64,000 nt of DNA from Marinomonas sp. THO17. Lineage in GTDB: Bacteria > Pseudomonadota > Gammaproteobacteria > Pseudomonadales > Marinomonadaceae. The stretch spans positions 3,151,501 through 3,215,500 of the forward strand of contig NZ_AP031575.1 in the NCBI RefSeq assembly GCF_040436405.1, written 5' to 3'. The translations under genes and the position numbers were made by a program. Shown here one piece after another: positions 18,095 through 26,021 of the stretch. Position 1 is the stretch's first letter. The number at the start of each line of letters is the position of its first letter. The notes beneath the pieces were generated by a model that saw only the letters and a list, made by a program, of their open reading frames with translations, ran no database searches and was not told the DNA's origin.

Positions 18095-18838
18095 ATGCCA
18101 GTGAGTGCGCCATTAAAGCAAGTCGAGTTATCCGCTGCCAACCATCTTGTTGCTTATCCGCTCAAAGAAGGGGGTGAAGAACAAGGAGAAGACTCGGTTT
18201 CGCTTTATTCTGAAGCGGTTTCGTTAAGCGTAGCGAAAGCTAGGCACAGAGAGATTTTAGGGGACATTTATCAGCCACAGATAGGCATGGCGATTTGGCA
18301 AAGACCCTTAGGTGACGCCTTTGACTATGCGCAAAGCATGATCACCGCAGCACCTCATTTCAGTTTTAAAGGACAGCAAACTCCACAGCTGGCCGCCAAA
18401 TTGCTCGAGAAATTACTGCCACAAGCCAGAGGTAAGTCGGCTTTCATAGAAGATGTGACCTTATTGATGGAGATGTTTGCCTGTTTGTTTGATTTAGAAG
18501 ACGTAGGTCTGCGTTTGGATGTGTTATCAAAAGCCATGTGTCCGCGTTTTCATGTGGATAAAATCCCCTGCCGTTTGATTACCACCTACGCAGGCGCTGG
18601 CAGTGAATGGTTGCATGAAGCCCATGTACAGCGCACGCGATTAGGGCGAGGTGGTGACGCCAAAGATCACAACTCTGGTTTGTTGCATCAAGGTCGTATT
18701 AACTGCCTAAAGGTAGGCGACGTCGCCTTGATGAAAGGTGATGATTGGCCTGCATCACAAGGGCGTGGCATGGTGCACAGATCGCCTGCTGCGAGCAGCG
18801 AGCAGTCGCGTCTGTTCCTCAGTTTGGACATGGTGTGA
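18095..18838 (+). CDS. DUF1826 domain protein, probable zinc-starvation gene
   Basis: Soluble protein of 247 residues. The segment AMCPRFHVDKIPCRLITTYAG (start AMC, end AG, about 162-182) and the C-terminal HRSP near HRSPAASSEQSRLFLSLD identify DUF1826, whose members often sit next to COG0523 metallochaperones in Zur regulons. Conserved Cys/His positions (C164, H167, C173) could bind metal. The ATG is preceded by AAAGGGGAG. A Zur-like operator lies directly upstream. No COG0523 gene is visible here, so the gene stands alone. The biochemical function is unknown. It converges with the SDR gene, with only 2 nt between the stops. Confidence 0.75.
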   Translation: MPVSAPLKQVELSAANHLVAYPLKEGGEEQGEDSVSLYSEAVSLSVAKARHREILGDIYQPQIGMAIWQRPLGDAFDYAQSMITAAPHFSFKGQQTPQLAAKLLEKLLPQARGKSAFIEDVTLLMEMFACLFDLEDVGLRLDVLSKAMCPRFHVDKIPCRLITTYAGAGSEWLHEAHVQRTRLGRGGDAKDHNSGLLHQGRINCLKVGDVALMKGDDWPASQGRGMVHRSPAASSEQSRLFLSLDMV

Positions 18839-18840
18839 TG

Positions 18841-19566
18841 CTACCAGTCAATCTCTTGATGATTCCAATCCCTATAAGACGCTTGATTGTCCATGGGGAT
18901 TTGCTTCATTAAATCCAGCAACTGTTGGGCCACAAAGTGGGGGGTGAAAAGCTTGCCTTCGGGGACGGAGCGCTGGAAAGGTTGCGACAAAGGCGTGTCT
19001 GTGGTGCCAGGATGAAAGGCAATTAATTTGACGTTTTTTGCTCGTCTGGCGTATTCAATGGCGGAGGTTTGAATCAACATGTTAAGGGCAGCTTTGGAGG
19101 CGCGATAGCTGTACCAGCCGCCCATTTTGTTGTCAGAAATACTGCCTACTCGGGCACTAAAAATAGCCACTTGCGTTGCACTTGTGCCTTTCAGTACAGG
19201 CAAAAGGTATTTCAACCACAGCATAGGCGTGATGCTATTGGCTTGAAAGCTCGCTGCCAATTGGGCTGCATTAACGCTTTCTATTTTTCTCTCTGGCTGC
19301 ATATTGTCGTTGTGCAGTAAGCCATTGCAAATGAAAACCTTATGAATCATTCCTTGTGATGCCTGTAAGGTCTGGCATAGCTCAGCAATGCTGTCTTGCT
19401 GATAGTCACAAGTGACAGAAATCACCTTGTCATTATTTGGCAGCCTAATGTTAGCGCGAGACACGGCAGTGATGGCACTGCAATCAGCGTCTTGCTGCAG
19501 CTTTTCTATGATAGCTTGAGCGATCGCACTGCTGGCCCCAATCACTAACGCTTGAAAAGTCGACAT
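18841..19566 (-). CDS. SDR-family oxidoreductase (CsgA/C-factor-like)
   Basis: Short-chain dehydrogenase of 241 residues. The nucleotide-binding turn is GASSAIAQ (11-18), an unusual variant of GxxxGxG that keeps small residues; the catalytic tyrosine and lysine are in YSYRASKAAL (near 155-165), preceded by the serine segment SARVGSISDN. Such C-factor-type SDRs are found beside photolyase genes in many marine gammaproteobacteria, together with a DCC-family protein and DUF3429 as here. It is the last gene of that minus-strand trio, 14 nt after the DCC gene. Substrate unknown. Confidence 0.78.
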   Translation of the reverse strand: MSTFQALVIGASSAIAQAIIEKLQQDADCSAITAVSRANIRLPNNDKVISVTCDYQQDSIAELCQTLQASQGMIHKVFICNGLLHNDNMQPERKIESVNAAQLAASFQANSITPMLWLKYLLPVLKGTSATQVAIFSARVGSISDNKMGGWYSYRASKAALNMLIQTSAIEYARRAKNVKLIAFHPGTTDTPLSQPFQRSVPEGKLFTPHFVAQQLLDLMKQIPMDNQASYRDWNHQEIDW

Positions 19567-19580
19567 ACTCGTCAGTCCTA

Positions 19581-19976
19581 TTATTGCAGATCACACTTGT
19601 CTTTTTGGCAAGGCTCGCAGCGTGGCTGACCACTAACAAAGGCGGAAATAGGGTGGCGATAACGGGCGAAAAATAAATAGGCTTGGTCGGCAAAAAAGCG
19701 CACCACGGGCCACCTTAAAGCTTGCAGCCACCTATGCTTATTGACCAACTTCCAAGCAGTACAGGTCACATCTAGACCTTTGATAATGCGTCCATCCTCC
19801 AGTTGGCCATGTAATATTTTATCAGCGGCAACCGGGTCAATGTGGGGAAAGCGCTGTGGGAAATCGTCGGCGTGCAAATCTTCTAAAACGAGTTGATGCT
19901 TGGTATCGAATTTGGCCAAACTTTTCATCTCAGCGGCACACAAAGGACATTTGCCATCGTAAAAAATGGTTAGCAT
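19581..19976 (-). CDS. DCC-family thiol-disulfide oxidoreductase-like protein (DUF393)
   Basis: 131-residue protein starting MLTIFYDGKCPLCAAEM. The YDGxCxxC motif at residues 6-12 defines the DCC family and resembles the thioredoxin/glutaredoxin active site. The start ATG 19976 is preceded by CAGGG; the frame is open 9 codons upstream but without better signals. It lies between DUF3429 and an SDR gene, the usual photolyase-cluster companions, though no photolyase is present in this window. A role in membrane or light-stress redox chemistry is speculation. Confidence 0.8.
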   Translation of the reverse strand: MLTIFYDGKCPLCAAEMKSLAKFDTKHQLVLEDLHADDFPQRFPHIDPVAADKILHGQLEDGRIIKGLDVTCTAWKLVNKHRWLQALRWPVVRFFADQAYLFFARYRHPISAFVSGQPRCEPCQKDKCDLQ

Positions 19977-20070
19977 GGTTTTTCCCTGTTTATTTAGTAA
20001 CAATCATTTCGTTGTACGTATTGGACAGGGGAAAGGATCAGTCCTTCAGCTGTTGGAAGGACTGGAAAAA

Positions 20071-20517
20071 TCAATAGCTTGGATAGAAAACCAAAAGGTG
20101 TAATACACAAACAATCATGGTCAGTACAAATCTCAGGGTGAGATAAGGAGAAACTTCAGTATCTGCTTCGCGTGCAAATCTGGCTTCGCCCCAAAATGTG
20201 CTGATAAAGCCTAAAAAGAGTAGGGCAATGGACAACACTTGAATATCGAGGAGTAATGAAAACCATGCCGCGACAGCCACCACATTGCTGGAAATAAGTA
20301 GGTACTTACTGACTAGGCTAGACTCTTTATGAATGAATTGTCCCCATAGGGTCCCAGACAAAAAGCTCAAAATAATCGCGCCATAAGTAATAAAGAGATA
20401 TAAACCAGAACGATCAAATAGTGTTGTGTCGGTCCAGCTTAGATAGGTGGCAAATACAAATGGAATTAAACCCATTGCACCCAATATCATGGTGTAGGGA
20501 GAAGCAGAAGCACGCAT
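20071..20517 (-). CDS. DUF3429 membrane protein
   Basis: 148-residue integral membrane protein with about five hydrophobic segments (near 9-27, 40-60, 72-90, 92-110, 127-145). The pattern GLIPFVFATYLSW...LSFLSGTLWG is typical of DUF3429. The ATG has AAGGCTG upstream. It is the first gene of the minus-strand trio with the DCC and SDR genes, separated from the DCC gene by 94 nt. Function unknown. Confidence 0.75.
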   Translation of the reverse strand: MRASASPYTMILGAMGLIPFVFATYLSWTDTTLFDRSGLYLFITYGAIILSFLSGTLWGQFIHKESSLVSKYLLISSNVVAVAAWFSLLLDIQVLSIALLFLGFISTFWGEARFAREADTEVSPYLTLRFVLTMIVCVLHLLVFYPSY

Positions 20518-20645
20518 TGTTTTACAGCCTTATAAAATAAATGTGCAAATAAAGTGTATTTCTATACCATCGGGGACATAATTGCTAGCTATATGAGACA
20601 TGCTTTCCTCTTATTTACATTCGCAGCTTCTGCTTTACGTTGCCA

Positions 20646-20674
20646 TTGAGCGAAATACGGTCAAAGAGTACAAT
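20646..20674 (+). promoter_or_regulatory. Promoter of glyS
   Basis: -35 TTGAGC (20646-20651), 17-nt spacer, -10 TACAAT (20669-20674), placing the transcript start about 75 nt before the start codon. Confidence 0.55.
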
Positions 20675-20697
20675 GTGCGGCGATTAACTATCTTTCT

Positions 20698-20719
20698 ACA
20701 TTTGGTGTAGGCCAAATGT
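20698..20719 (+). promoter_or_regulatory. Hairpin in the glyS 5' leader
   Basis: ACATTTGG (20698-20705) pairs perfectly with CCAAATGT (20712-20719) across a 6-nt loop, 38 nt before the start codon. No T-run, so not a terminator; possibly a leader control element. Confidence 0.5.
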
Positions 20720-20757
20720 CTCCAATTTAACCAATATTGCTTAAGGTGTGTTTAGAA

Positions 20758-22134
20758 ATGCCAGCTAAAACGATGGATGAACTCGTCTCCCTTTGTAAAC
20801 GTCGTGGATTTATTTTCCAAGGCAGTGAAATCTACGGTGGTATGCAGGGTGCTTACGATTACGGTCCGTTAGGTATTGAATTAAAAAACAACCTAAAAGC
20901 GGCTTGGTGGCGATCCATGGTTTACGAACGTGATGACGTAGAAGGCTTGGACGCGGCCATCATTCAAAACAAGCACGTCTACAAATACTCAGGTCATGAA
21001 GATACCTTTACCGACCCTATGGTGGATTGTCATGAGTGTAAATCACGTATGCGTGCCGACCACATGAAAGACATCAAAGTCTGTGATAACTGTGGGTCAA
21101 CTGAGGTGACAGAACCCCGTGATTTCAATTTGATGTTTAAGACCAACGTTGGCCCAATGGTTAATGAAGAGTCTTACACTTACCTGCGTCCTGAAACTGC
21201 GCAAGGCATCTTCACCAACTTCAAAAACGTGGTGGATTCCACATCACGCAGTTTGCCATTTGGTATTGCACAAATTGGTAAGTCTTTCCGTAACGAAATC
21301 ACACCACGCAACTTCATTTTCCGTGTGCGTGAATTTGAACAAATGGAGCTGGAATTCTTCTGTAAGCCAGGGGAAGACGAAAAATGGCACGAATTCTGGG
21401 TAGAAACCCGCAAACAATGGTGGTTAGACCAAGGTTTGTCTGAAGACAACATCCAGTTTGAATACGTTACAGGTGATGACCTAGCCCATTACTCCAAAGC
21501 CACTGTGGATATCTTGTACAAGTTTCCACACGGATTTGAAGAGTTGGAAGGGGTGGCAAACCGTACCGATTACGATTTGGGCTCACACACCAAAGCGCAA
21601 GAGGAATTTGGCTTGTCAGCGAGCGTGAAGAAAAACACCGACTCTACGGCTAAGTTGGCAATTCGTGATCTAGAAGCCAACAAGTGGGAGGTGCCTTTCT
21701 GTATCGAGCCTTCTGCTGGTTTGGATCGTGGTTTGTTAGCGGTTATGACCGAAGCCTACACAGAAGAAGCATTGGAAAACGGTTCGACACGTACTGTATT
21801 GAAATTCAAACCGCACCTTGCGCCTATTAAAGTAGCGATTTTGCCGTTGAAAAAGAACAAGCCTGAAATCGTTGCCTTAGCGAAAGAGCTGAAAAACAAA
21901 CTACAGAAATTGGGTCTAGGCCGTATCCTTTACGAAAATACAGGTAACGTAGGTAAAGGCTATCGTCGTCATGATGAAGTGGGCACGCCAATTTGTGTGA
22001 CGGTGGATTTTGATTCCATCGAACAAGAAGGTGCACCCGTTACAGTGCGTGACCGTGACACCATGGAGCAAGTGGTTGTACCGGCTGCTGATTTACCAGC
22101 TTATGTTGTAAATTACTTTATAAATCAGGACTAA
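20758..22134 (+). CDS. glyS: Glycyl-tRNA synthetase, single-chain alpha2 type
   Basis: Class II aminoacyl-tRNA synthetase charging tRNA-Gly, 458 residues. It has the eukaryotic/Gram-positive-like homodimer layout, not the alpha2-beta2 GlyQ/GlyS usual in gammaproteobacteria: [20 protein letters not shown] (about 18-37), class II motif 2 region [20 protein letters not shown] (about 181-200), motif 3 [10 protein letters not shown] and a C-terminal anticodon-binding domain (VAILPLKK onward). A zinc-binding-like CHECKSR...CDNCG insert (about 93-114) is present. ATG 20758 ([10 protein letters not shown]) is the family start; the frame opens 7 codons earlier at a TTG. A strong terminator follows. 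Monocistronic. Confidence 0.93.
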   Translation: MPAKTMDELVSLCKRRGFIFQGSEIYGGMQGAYDYGPLGIELKNNLKAAWWRSMVYERDDVEGLDAAIIQNKHVYKYSGHEDTFTDPMVDCHECKSRMRADHMKDIKVCDNCGSTEVTEPRDFNLMFKTNVGPMVNEESYTYLRPETAQGIFTNFKNVVDSTSRSLPFGIAQIGKSFRNEITPRNFIFRVREFEQMELEFFCKPGEDEKWHEFWVETRKQWWLDQGLSEDNIQFEYVTGDDLAHYSKATVDILYKFPHGFEELEGVANRTDYDLGSHTKAQEEFGLSASVKKNTDSTAKLAIRDLEANKWEVPFCIEPSAGLDRGLLAVMTEAYTEEALENGSTRTVLKFKPHLAPIKVAILPLKKNKPEIVALAKELKNKLQKLGLGRILYENTGNVGKGYRRHDEVGTPICVTVDFDSIEQEGAPVTVRDRDTMEQVVVPAADLPAYVVNYFINQD

Positions 22135-22167
22135 TTGGCTTTCAATTTAGTCTACTAAACGACACGA

Positions 22168-22204
22168 AAAAGCCGTTGTGAATGGTTTCACAACGGCTTT
22201 TTTT
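22168..22204. terminator. Bidirectional terminator after glyS
   Basis: AGCCGTTGTGAA (22171-22182) and TTCACAACGGCT (22187-22198) form a perfect 12-bp stem with loop TGGT, flanked by A-run and T-run. Serves glyS and the convergent DUF2867 gene. Confidence 0.92.
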
Positions 22205-22215
22205 ATATATAAGCA

Positions 22216-22674
22216 TTAAAAACTTGCTTTATGAACGCGACGTAAGGCGTTGTGCACTATGAGATTATGAAAGGGCAGAATAGTCTTTAGATAGTATTTG
22301 CCCAGCTTGTTATGAGGGTGAACCCAAGTCGCCAAATAAATCCGCCCATCCAACGCCATAATAGACACTCTAAAGTTGAGGTGAGTGTCATTAAAGCCAG
22401 CAATCACCTCTTGAGCTGTGTCTAATTCCAACGGGAAGAAACCGACTTTATCAGCACTTTGTGGCCCCTCTTTTAAGAGGCCAAACGGGGCTGTCATCGC
22501 ATTTCTTATTTTTACCAGCAAACGTGCCCAAGCTGGGAAGTTAGTAATGATCTCTGCCGCCCGACGAGGCGGCAAATCGGACTCAATCGCATAACAATCG
22601 ATAAAATCCTCTTGTTTTACATAACGTCTAAGCTCGCTATCTATGGGTAAAGAATGTGTTGTGACCTGAGCCAT
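22216..22674 (-). CDS. DUF2867 domain protein
   Basis: 152-residue soluble protein. The C-terminal HNKLGKYYLKTILPFHNLIVHNALR region and the DFIDCYAIE start of the domain are typical of DUF2867, a family of unknown function sometimes fused to NAD-dependent epimerases. The start has GGAGAGCGGGT upstream. It is followed 17 nt later by the shared glyS terminator and preceded by the DUF1330 gene on the same strand (44 nt). The two may form a small operon facing away from a LysR regulator. Confidence 0.65.
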   Translation of the reverse strand: MAQVTTHSLPIDSELRRYVKQEDFIDCYAIESDLPPRRAAEIITNFPAWARLLVKIRNAMTAPFGLLKEGPQSADKVGFFPLELDTAQEVIAGFNDTHLNFRVSIMALDGRIYLATWVHPHNKLGKYYLKTILPFHNLIVHNALRRVHKASF

Positions 22675-22718
22675 ACCCGCTCTCCTAAATGGCCCCCATT
22701 TTAGATGAGGTGACAGTG

Positions 22719-22994
22719 TTAGATTAGATGAAAGTTGCTGCTAATGCCTTTTTCTCGTAAGGGAATCAGAGCTTGATAAGCTGGGCTTTCATACCAAGCT
22801 TTTGCACTTTCTTTGTCTGGAAACTCAATAATGGCTTTCATGGGATGTAAGGCGTCACCGTGCAGCACCTCAATAGCACCTTTAGCAATGAAATGCCCAT
22901 GGTATGGTGCGAAAGTATCTGCCGCTAATGCACTGTATTCACTCAGTTTCTCTTTGTCTAATGGGGTTAAATCAACAACAATGTAACTTGGCAT
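22719..22994 (-). CDS. DUF1330 family protein
   Basis: 91-residue ferredoxin-like-fold (dimeric alpha/beta barrel) protein. The pattern MPSYIVVDLTPLD, HPMKAIIEFPDKESAKAWYESPAYQ, and PLREKG is diagnostic of DUF1330. AAGGAG lies just upstream of the ATG. Members of this fold include monooxygenase-like and stress-associated proteins, but no catalytic residue can be named here. It is divergent from a LysR-type regulator across 86 nt, the usual layout for a LysR target. Confidence 0.8.
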   Translation of the reverse strand: MPSYIVVDLTPLDKEKLSEYSALAADTFAPYHGHFIAKGAIEVLHGDALHPMKAIIEFPDKESAKAWYESPAYQALIPLREKGISSNFHLI

Positions 22995-23080
22995 ATGGAA
23001 TCTCCTTAATGTGTTGACACAGCTTAGGGTCGTAAAGGATATTAGACAATAACCATTAAATTAACGTGTTGTTAAATTAT

Positions 23081-24007
23081 ATGAACACAGTAAAGCTCGC
23101 ACCCTTGTTACTGATTTTTGTTGAAGTGGCTAATAAACGCTCCTTCACGGCTGCTGCGAAAAAGCTAGGTATGAGTAAAGCCGCGATTAGTCAACAAATT
23201 AAACGCCTAGAGGAAGCGACAGGGCAACAACTTTTGATTCGCAATACCAGAGGCGTTGCGCTTACCGCAGTAGGTGAACATCTCTTGGCTCGCAGTGAGT
23301 TGTTGAGTGAACAACTGAGCATGACCTTGACGGAATTAAGCAGCGAGAAAGAGGAGCCCAGTGGACACTTCAAGGTTTCTGTACCACCTTTTTTTGAAAA
23401 AGGCATTGTTATTCCTGCGTTAAAACAATTGTGTATTGAATTTCCCAAACTCATCCCAGAAGTGGTGGTGACGGAAAAATGGCAAGATTTAATTGAACAC
23501 GGCTTGGATGCGGCCATTTTTGGTGGTGACATTAAAGATTGTGATTATCGTGCTTTGTCCATAGGCGAAGTCTCGGAGGTGTTCTGTGCATCGCCGCGTT
23601 ACTTGAAGCAATATGGTGAAGTCACTTCCCTAGACAACTTATCTGAGCACAAATACATTGCCACGGCTTGGCACCGCGAAAAGTTTCAAATTTTTGCCAA
23701 TGACTACAGCAATGAACAGCGTATTAGCGTGCCACACAGTGCAAAAGTGAATACTCTTACGACAGCATTAGAAGTGGTATTGAACGACATGGGCGTGGCT
23801 TTATTGCCTGAGTTTCTTACCAATACTCATCTGCAAAAAGAAAATCTGATAAGAGTCTTGCCAAACCTTAGAGGTAGGCGATGGCACTTTTATTTCTTGC
23901 ATCAATACAAGGGCGAAAAGCCTGTTCACCTTACTCGCTTTTACAAACTGTATCGCCATTATTTTAATAAAGGCATTAGGCCATTGGAAACTTCAGGATA
24001 CGACTAG
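23081..24007 (+). CDS. LysR-family transcriptional regulator
   Basis: 308-residue regulator: N-terminal helix-turn-helix with RSFTAAAKKLGMSKAAISQQIKRLE (within residues about 20-50) and a C-terminal periplasmic-binding-protein-like effector domain. The subgroup signature VPPFFEKGIVIPALKQL places it among AphB/CrgA-like regulators. ATG 23081 is chosen over GTG 23066; neither has a strong Shine-Dalgarno. Probable target is the divergent DUF1330-DUF2867 pair and itself. Its TAG stop codon is the first three bases of a 16-bp tandem repeat, which is odd and discussed separately. Confidence 0.85.
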   Translation: MNTVKLAPLLLIFVEVANKRSFTAAAKKLGMSKAAISQQIKRLEEATGQQLLIRNTRGVALTAVGEHLLARSELLSEQLSMTLTELSSEKEEPSGHFKVSVPPFFEKGIVIPALKQLCIEFPKLIPEVVVTEKWQDLIEHGLDAAIFGGDIKDCDYRALSIGEVSEVFCASPRYLKQYGEVTSLDNLSEHKYIATAWHREKFQIFANDYSNEQRISVPHSAKVNTLTTALEVVLNDMGVALLPEFLTNTHLQKENLIRVLPNLRGRRWHFYFLHQYKGEKPVHLTRFYKLYRHYFNKGIRPLETSGYD

Positions 24008-24052
24008 TGGTGCTTCCAGTTAGTGGTACTTCCAGTTAGTGGTGCTTCCAGT
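24005..24052. repeat. Three-copy 16-bp tandem repeat starting at a stop codon
   Basis: Unit TAGTGGTGCTTCCAGT at 24005-24020, 24021-24036 (one change) and 24037-24052. The first TAG is the stop codon of the LysR gene. Confidence 0.9.
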
Positions 24053-24151
24053 AGTCTTATTGCCAGCATGGCTTTAACGGCTTTAACGCGTCAAAAGGTC
24101 ACTTAATTGTGTCTGTTTTAATCAATTCCAAAACATGTTTTCTTGTATGGT

Positions 24152-24179
24152 ATGACATCAACTTGTTGATATATGTCAT
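24152..24179. promoter_or_regulatory. Extended inverted repeat upstream of the lipoprotein gene
   Basis: A perfect 14-bp palindrome ATCAACTTGTTGAT (24157-24170) is nested in outer arms ATGAC and GTCAT. About 75 nt before the start codon; an operator or leader hairpin. Confidence 0.45.
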
Positions 24180-24254
24180 GAAACTGTCTTTTCGATCTGT
24201 TGAAATGACGTTATATTCTGTTATTAGGAAAAAGGAATAATGAAGGAGACTCAG

Positions 24255-24785
24255 ATGAAGTTAGTGAAAAGTGCCTTTTTATTGTCGCTATTAATGGCTT
24301 TGACGGCCTGTGTATCTAAGATAGCTGTGCCCCCAGATATGCCAAAAGCCAGTTTTACTGTAACAGTCAACGGCTTTATGGAAGACAGCAGTCTTATGAA
24401 CAATGAATACGTTCGTATCGATATGAGCAATGCGGACAAAACTTGGGAGGGCTATCATATCGTCAAGCCTGATCAGACTCGCTACGAGCTTGATATTCCC
24501 GCTGATCAAGCCTTAACCATGGTAGTAAATTTGATGCAAGGAGGCGGTAAAATTGAGCTTTTCGGAGGCGGCGGCAGCTTTTCAGCATCATGTGGCTTGA
24601 TCATGCCGATACAGGTTTCACCCGGTGGTAAAGTGGATTTTGTCTTTAATCTTGAACATGAAAGCAATCCAGATAAGATTGCTGGTGCAGTCATCATCAG
24701 TGGTTGCGATGCCAAGTTGACCATTGACGATAACACGCCTCAAACATTGGTTGGGGAAGCGTCCTTCACACAACACACACCTTAA
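24255..24785 (+). CDS. Putative lipoprotein of unknown function
   Basis: 176-residue predicted lipoprotein. The N-terminus has a signal peptide ending in the lipobox LTAC, so the mature protein would be lipid-anchored at the cysteine near residue 19. The rest is hydrophilic, probably beta-rich, with two more cysteines (in SASCGLIMP and ISGCDAK) that could form a disulfide. ATG 24255 is preceded by AAGGAG at ideal spacing; an ATG 15 nt upstream overlaps that signal and is rejected. A terminator follows. I do not recognise a family. Confidence 0.65.
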   Translation: MKLVKSAFLLSLLMALTACVSKIAVPPDMPKASFTVTVNGFMEDSSLMNNEYVRIDMSNADKTWEGYHIVKPDQTRYELDIPADQALTMVVNLMQGGGKIELFGGGGSFSASCGLIMPIQVSPGGKVDFVFNLEHESNPDKIAGAVIISGCDAKLTIDDNTPQTLVGEASFTQHTP

Positions 24786-24795
24786 GTATGACACT

Positions 24796-24827
24796 AAAAA
24801 AACAGGCCCAGATTGGCCTGTTTTTTT
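24796..24827 (+). terminator. Intrinsic terminator after the lipoprotein gene
   Basis: ACAGGCC (24802-24808) pairs with GGCCTGT (24815-24821), loop CAGATT, with an A-run before and seven Ts after. Confidence 0.9.
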
Positions 24828-24873
24828 GTGCGTTAGAAAAAGCCATAGAAGATCAAATGAGGGAGCCAGCGGT

Positions 24874-25341
24874 TTGACTCACATAGAAAAAATGACCACT
24901 AAGCATGTAGGTCGAGTCATTGACCTCAAGGTGCTACCAGAACAACAAAGGTTTGTGGGCAAAATGACGGATATCCTGTCTTTGGCCAATGCGCAAGTGC
25001 GTCCCTACATCATTTGTGATCAAGACGAGATTGTTGGCTTTTTCTTATTAGATACTGTGTTTAGTCAAACCCATGACTTTGCCGGTACTCATGACCTTGG
25101 TTTGAGAAAGTTCTTCATTGACCAAGCTTATCAAGGTAAAGGCTTTGCCAGTCAGGCTTTACAAGGCTTAGACGACTATCTTGTGACTGAATACAGCAGA
25201 TATAAACGTCTCTTATTGACGGTGAACTGCCTCAATACAGCCGCCAAAGTATGCTATGAAAAAGCGGGTTTCAAAGACTCGCAAACTCTGTATGAAGGCG
25301 GTCCTTCAGGCCCTCAACACATCATGATCAAATCCCTTTGA
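24874..25341 (+). CDS. GNAT-family N-acetyltransferase
   Basis: 155-residue acetyltransferase of the Gcn5-related fold. The acetyl-CoA-binding loop is FIDQAYQGKGFASQALQ (about residues 85-101, QGKGFAS being the Q/RxxGxG/A motif), and CLNTAAKVCYEKAGFKD near the C-terminus is the typical GNAT strand-helix pair. The frame is open to 24724, but that would cross the preceding gene's terminator; TTG 24874 follows GGGAG at about 9 nt and is preferred, with ATG 24892 the alternative. The acceptor is unknown; small-molecule or antibiotic acetylation cannot be told apart by eye. Confidence 0.75.
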   Translation: MTHIEKMTTKHVGRVIDLKVLPEQQRFVGKMTDILSLANAQVRPYIICDQDEIVGFFLLDTVFSQTHDFAGTHDLGLRKFFIDQAYQGKGFASQALQGLDDYLVTEYSRYKRLLLTVNCLNTAAKVCYEKAGFKDSQTLYEGGPSGPQHIMIKSL

Positions 25342-25368
25342 GTAGCAGAGTCTTTCCTGTCTCACTAA

Positions 25369-25905
25369 TTACACCAATTCACCGCGCGCTGGGTAATCTT
25401 TGCTGATGGCAAAATCAATGGCCCCTAAGACTTCTTTAAAGTTAGGACGCGCAAATGGCATGGTACTGATGTTGCTCCAATATAGGGTGCCATCTGGACG
25501 CAGCAGAAATAAGCCCGGCTCAGTAAACTCGGCTGGCTCCTCAATGCCGATACTGGTGAGCCCACGGCCAGCACTGCGGTGCAACCCCCAAGCCTGGGAC
25601 TGTTCCACAGTTAGCCCATAACCGATAGCCAGCTTGTCAACTTCCCATTCTGTGGCAACTTGTTGCGCTCGTTCTTGAGTGTCTGAACTCAGTGCCAATA
25701 CCCCTACACCTTTATTTTCAAAGTCTTCTAATAAACGACTGAGTTCACGCAAGTAATTCTTACAGATAGGACAATGTAGGCCACGGTACACCACTATCAT
25801 GGTAAAACACTCTGGTGTTTGCTCGGCCAGACGCCATTTGCCTTGTAAGGTGTTAACGCTGAGTTCAGGAGTTGCTTGTCTTGGTTTTAAAACTTGTGGA
25901 GTCAT
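25369..25905 (-). CDS. AhpC/TSA-family redoxin (peroxiredoxin-like)
   Basis: 178-residue thioredoxin-fold protein, MTPQVLKPRQATPELSVNTL at the start. The active-site segment is VYRGLHCPICKNYL (about 43-56), where CPIC has a resolving-type second cysteine, as in the peroxiredoxin-like/FAM213 group rather than a classical bacterioferritin comigratory protein. ATG 25905 is preceded by AGAGGAT; the open frame extends 66 codons upstream without support. It is divergent from an AraC regulator, a pairing I recall for this redoxin type. Likely role: peroxide or quinone detoxification in the cytosol. Confidence 0.8.
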   Translation of the reverse strand: MTPQVLKPRQATPELSVNTLQGKWRLAEQTPECFTMIVVYRGLHCPICKNYLRELSRLLEDFENKGVGVLALSSDTQERAQQVATEWEVDKLAIGYGLTVEQSQAWGLHRSAGRGLTSIGIEEPAEFTEPGLFLLRPDGTLYWSNISTMPFARPNFKEVLGAIDFAISKDYPARGELV

Positions 25906-26021
25906 AATGCATCCTCTTGTTAGTGGTAGAACAATGAAGACATGATAGAAGATTTGATGATACGATGGATGCTTTAAAATATCATAAATGTTGCAGATCG
26001 TATTTTTAATGGGTGATTGAT

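Noticed and set aside
24724-24873. Upstream extension of the GNAT gene
   Set aside because: It would start inside the lipoprotein gene and run through a strong terminator; TTG 24874 has a better ribosome site.
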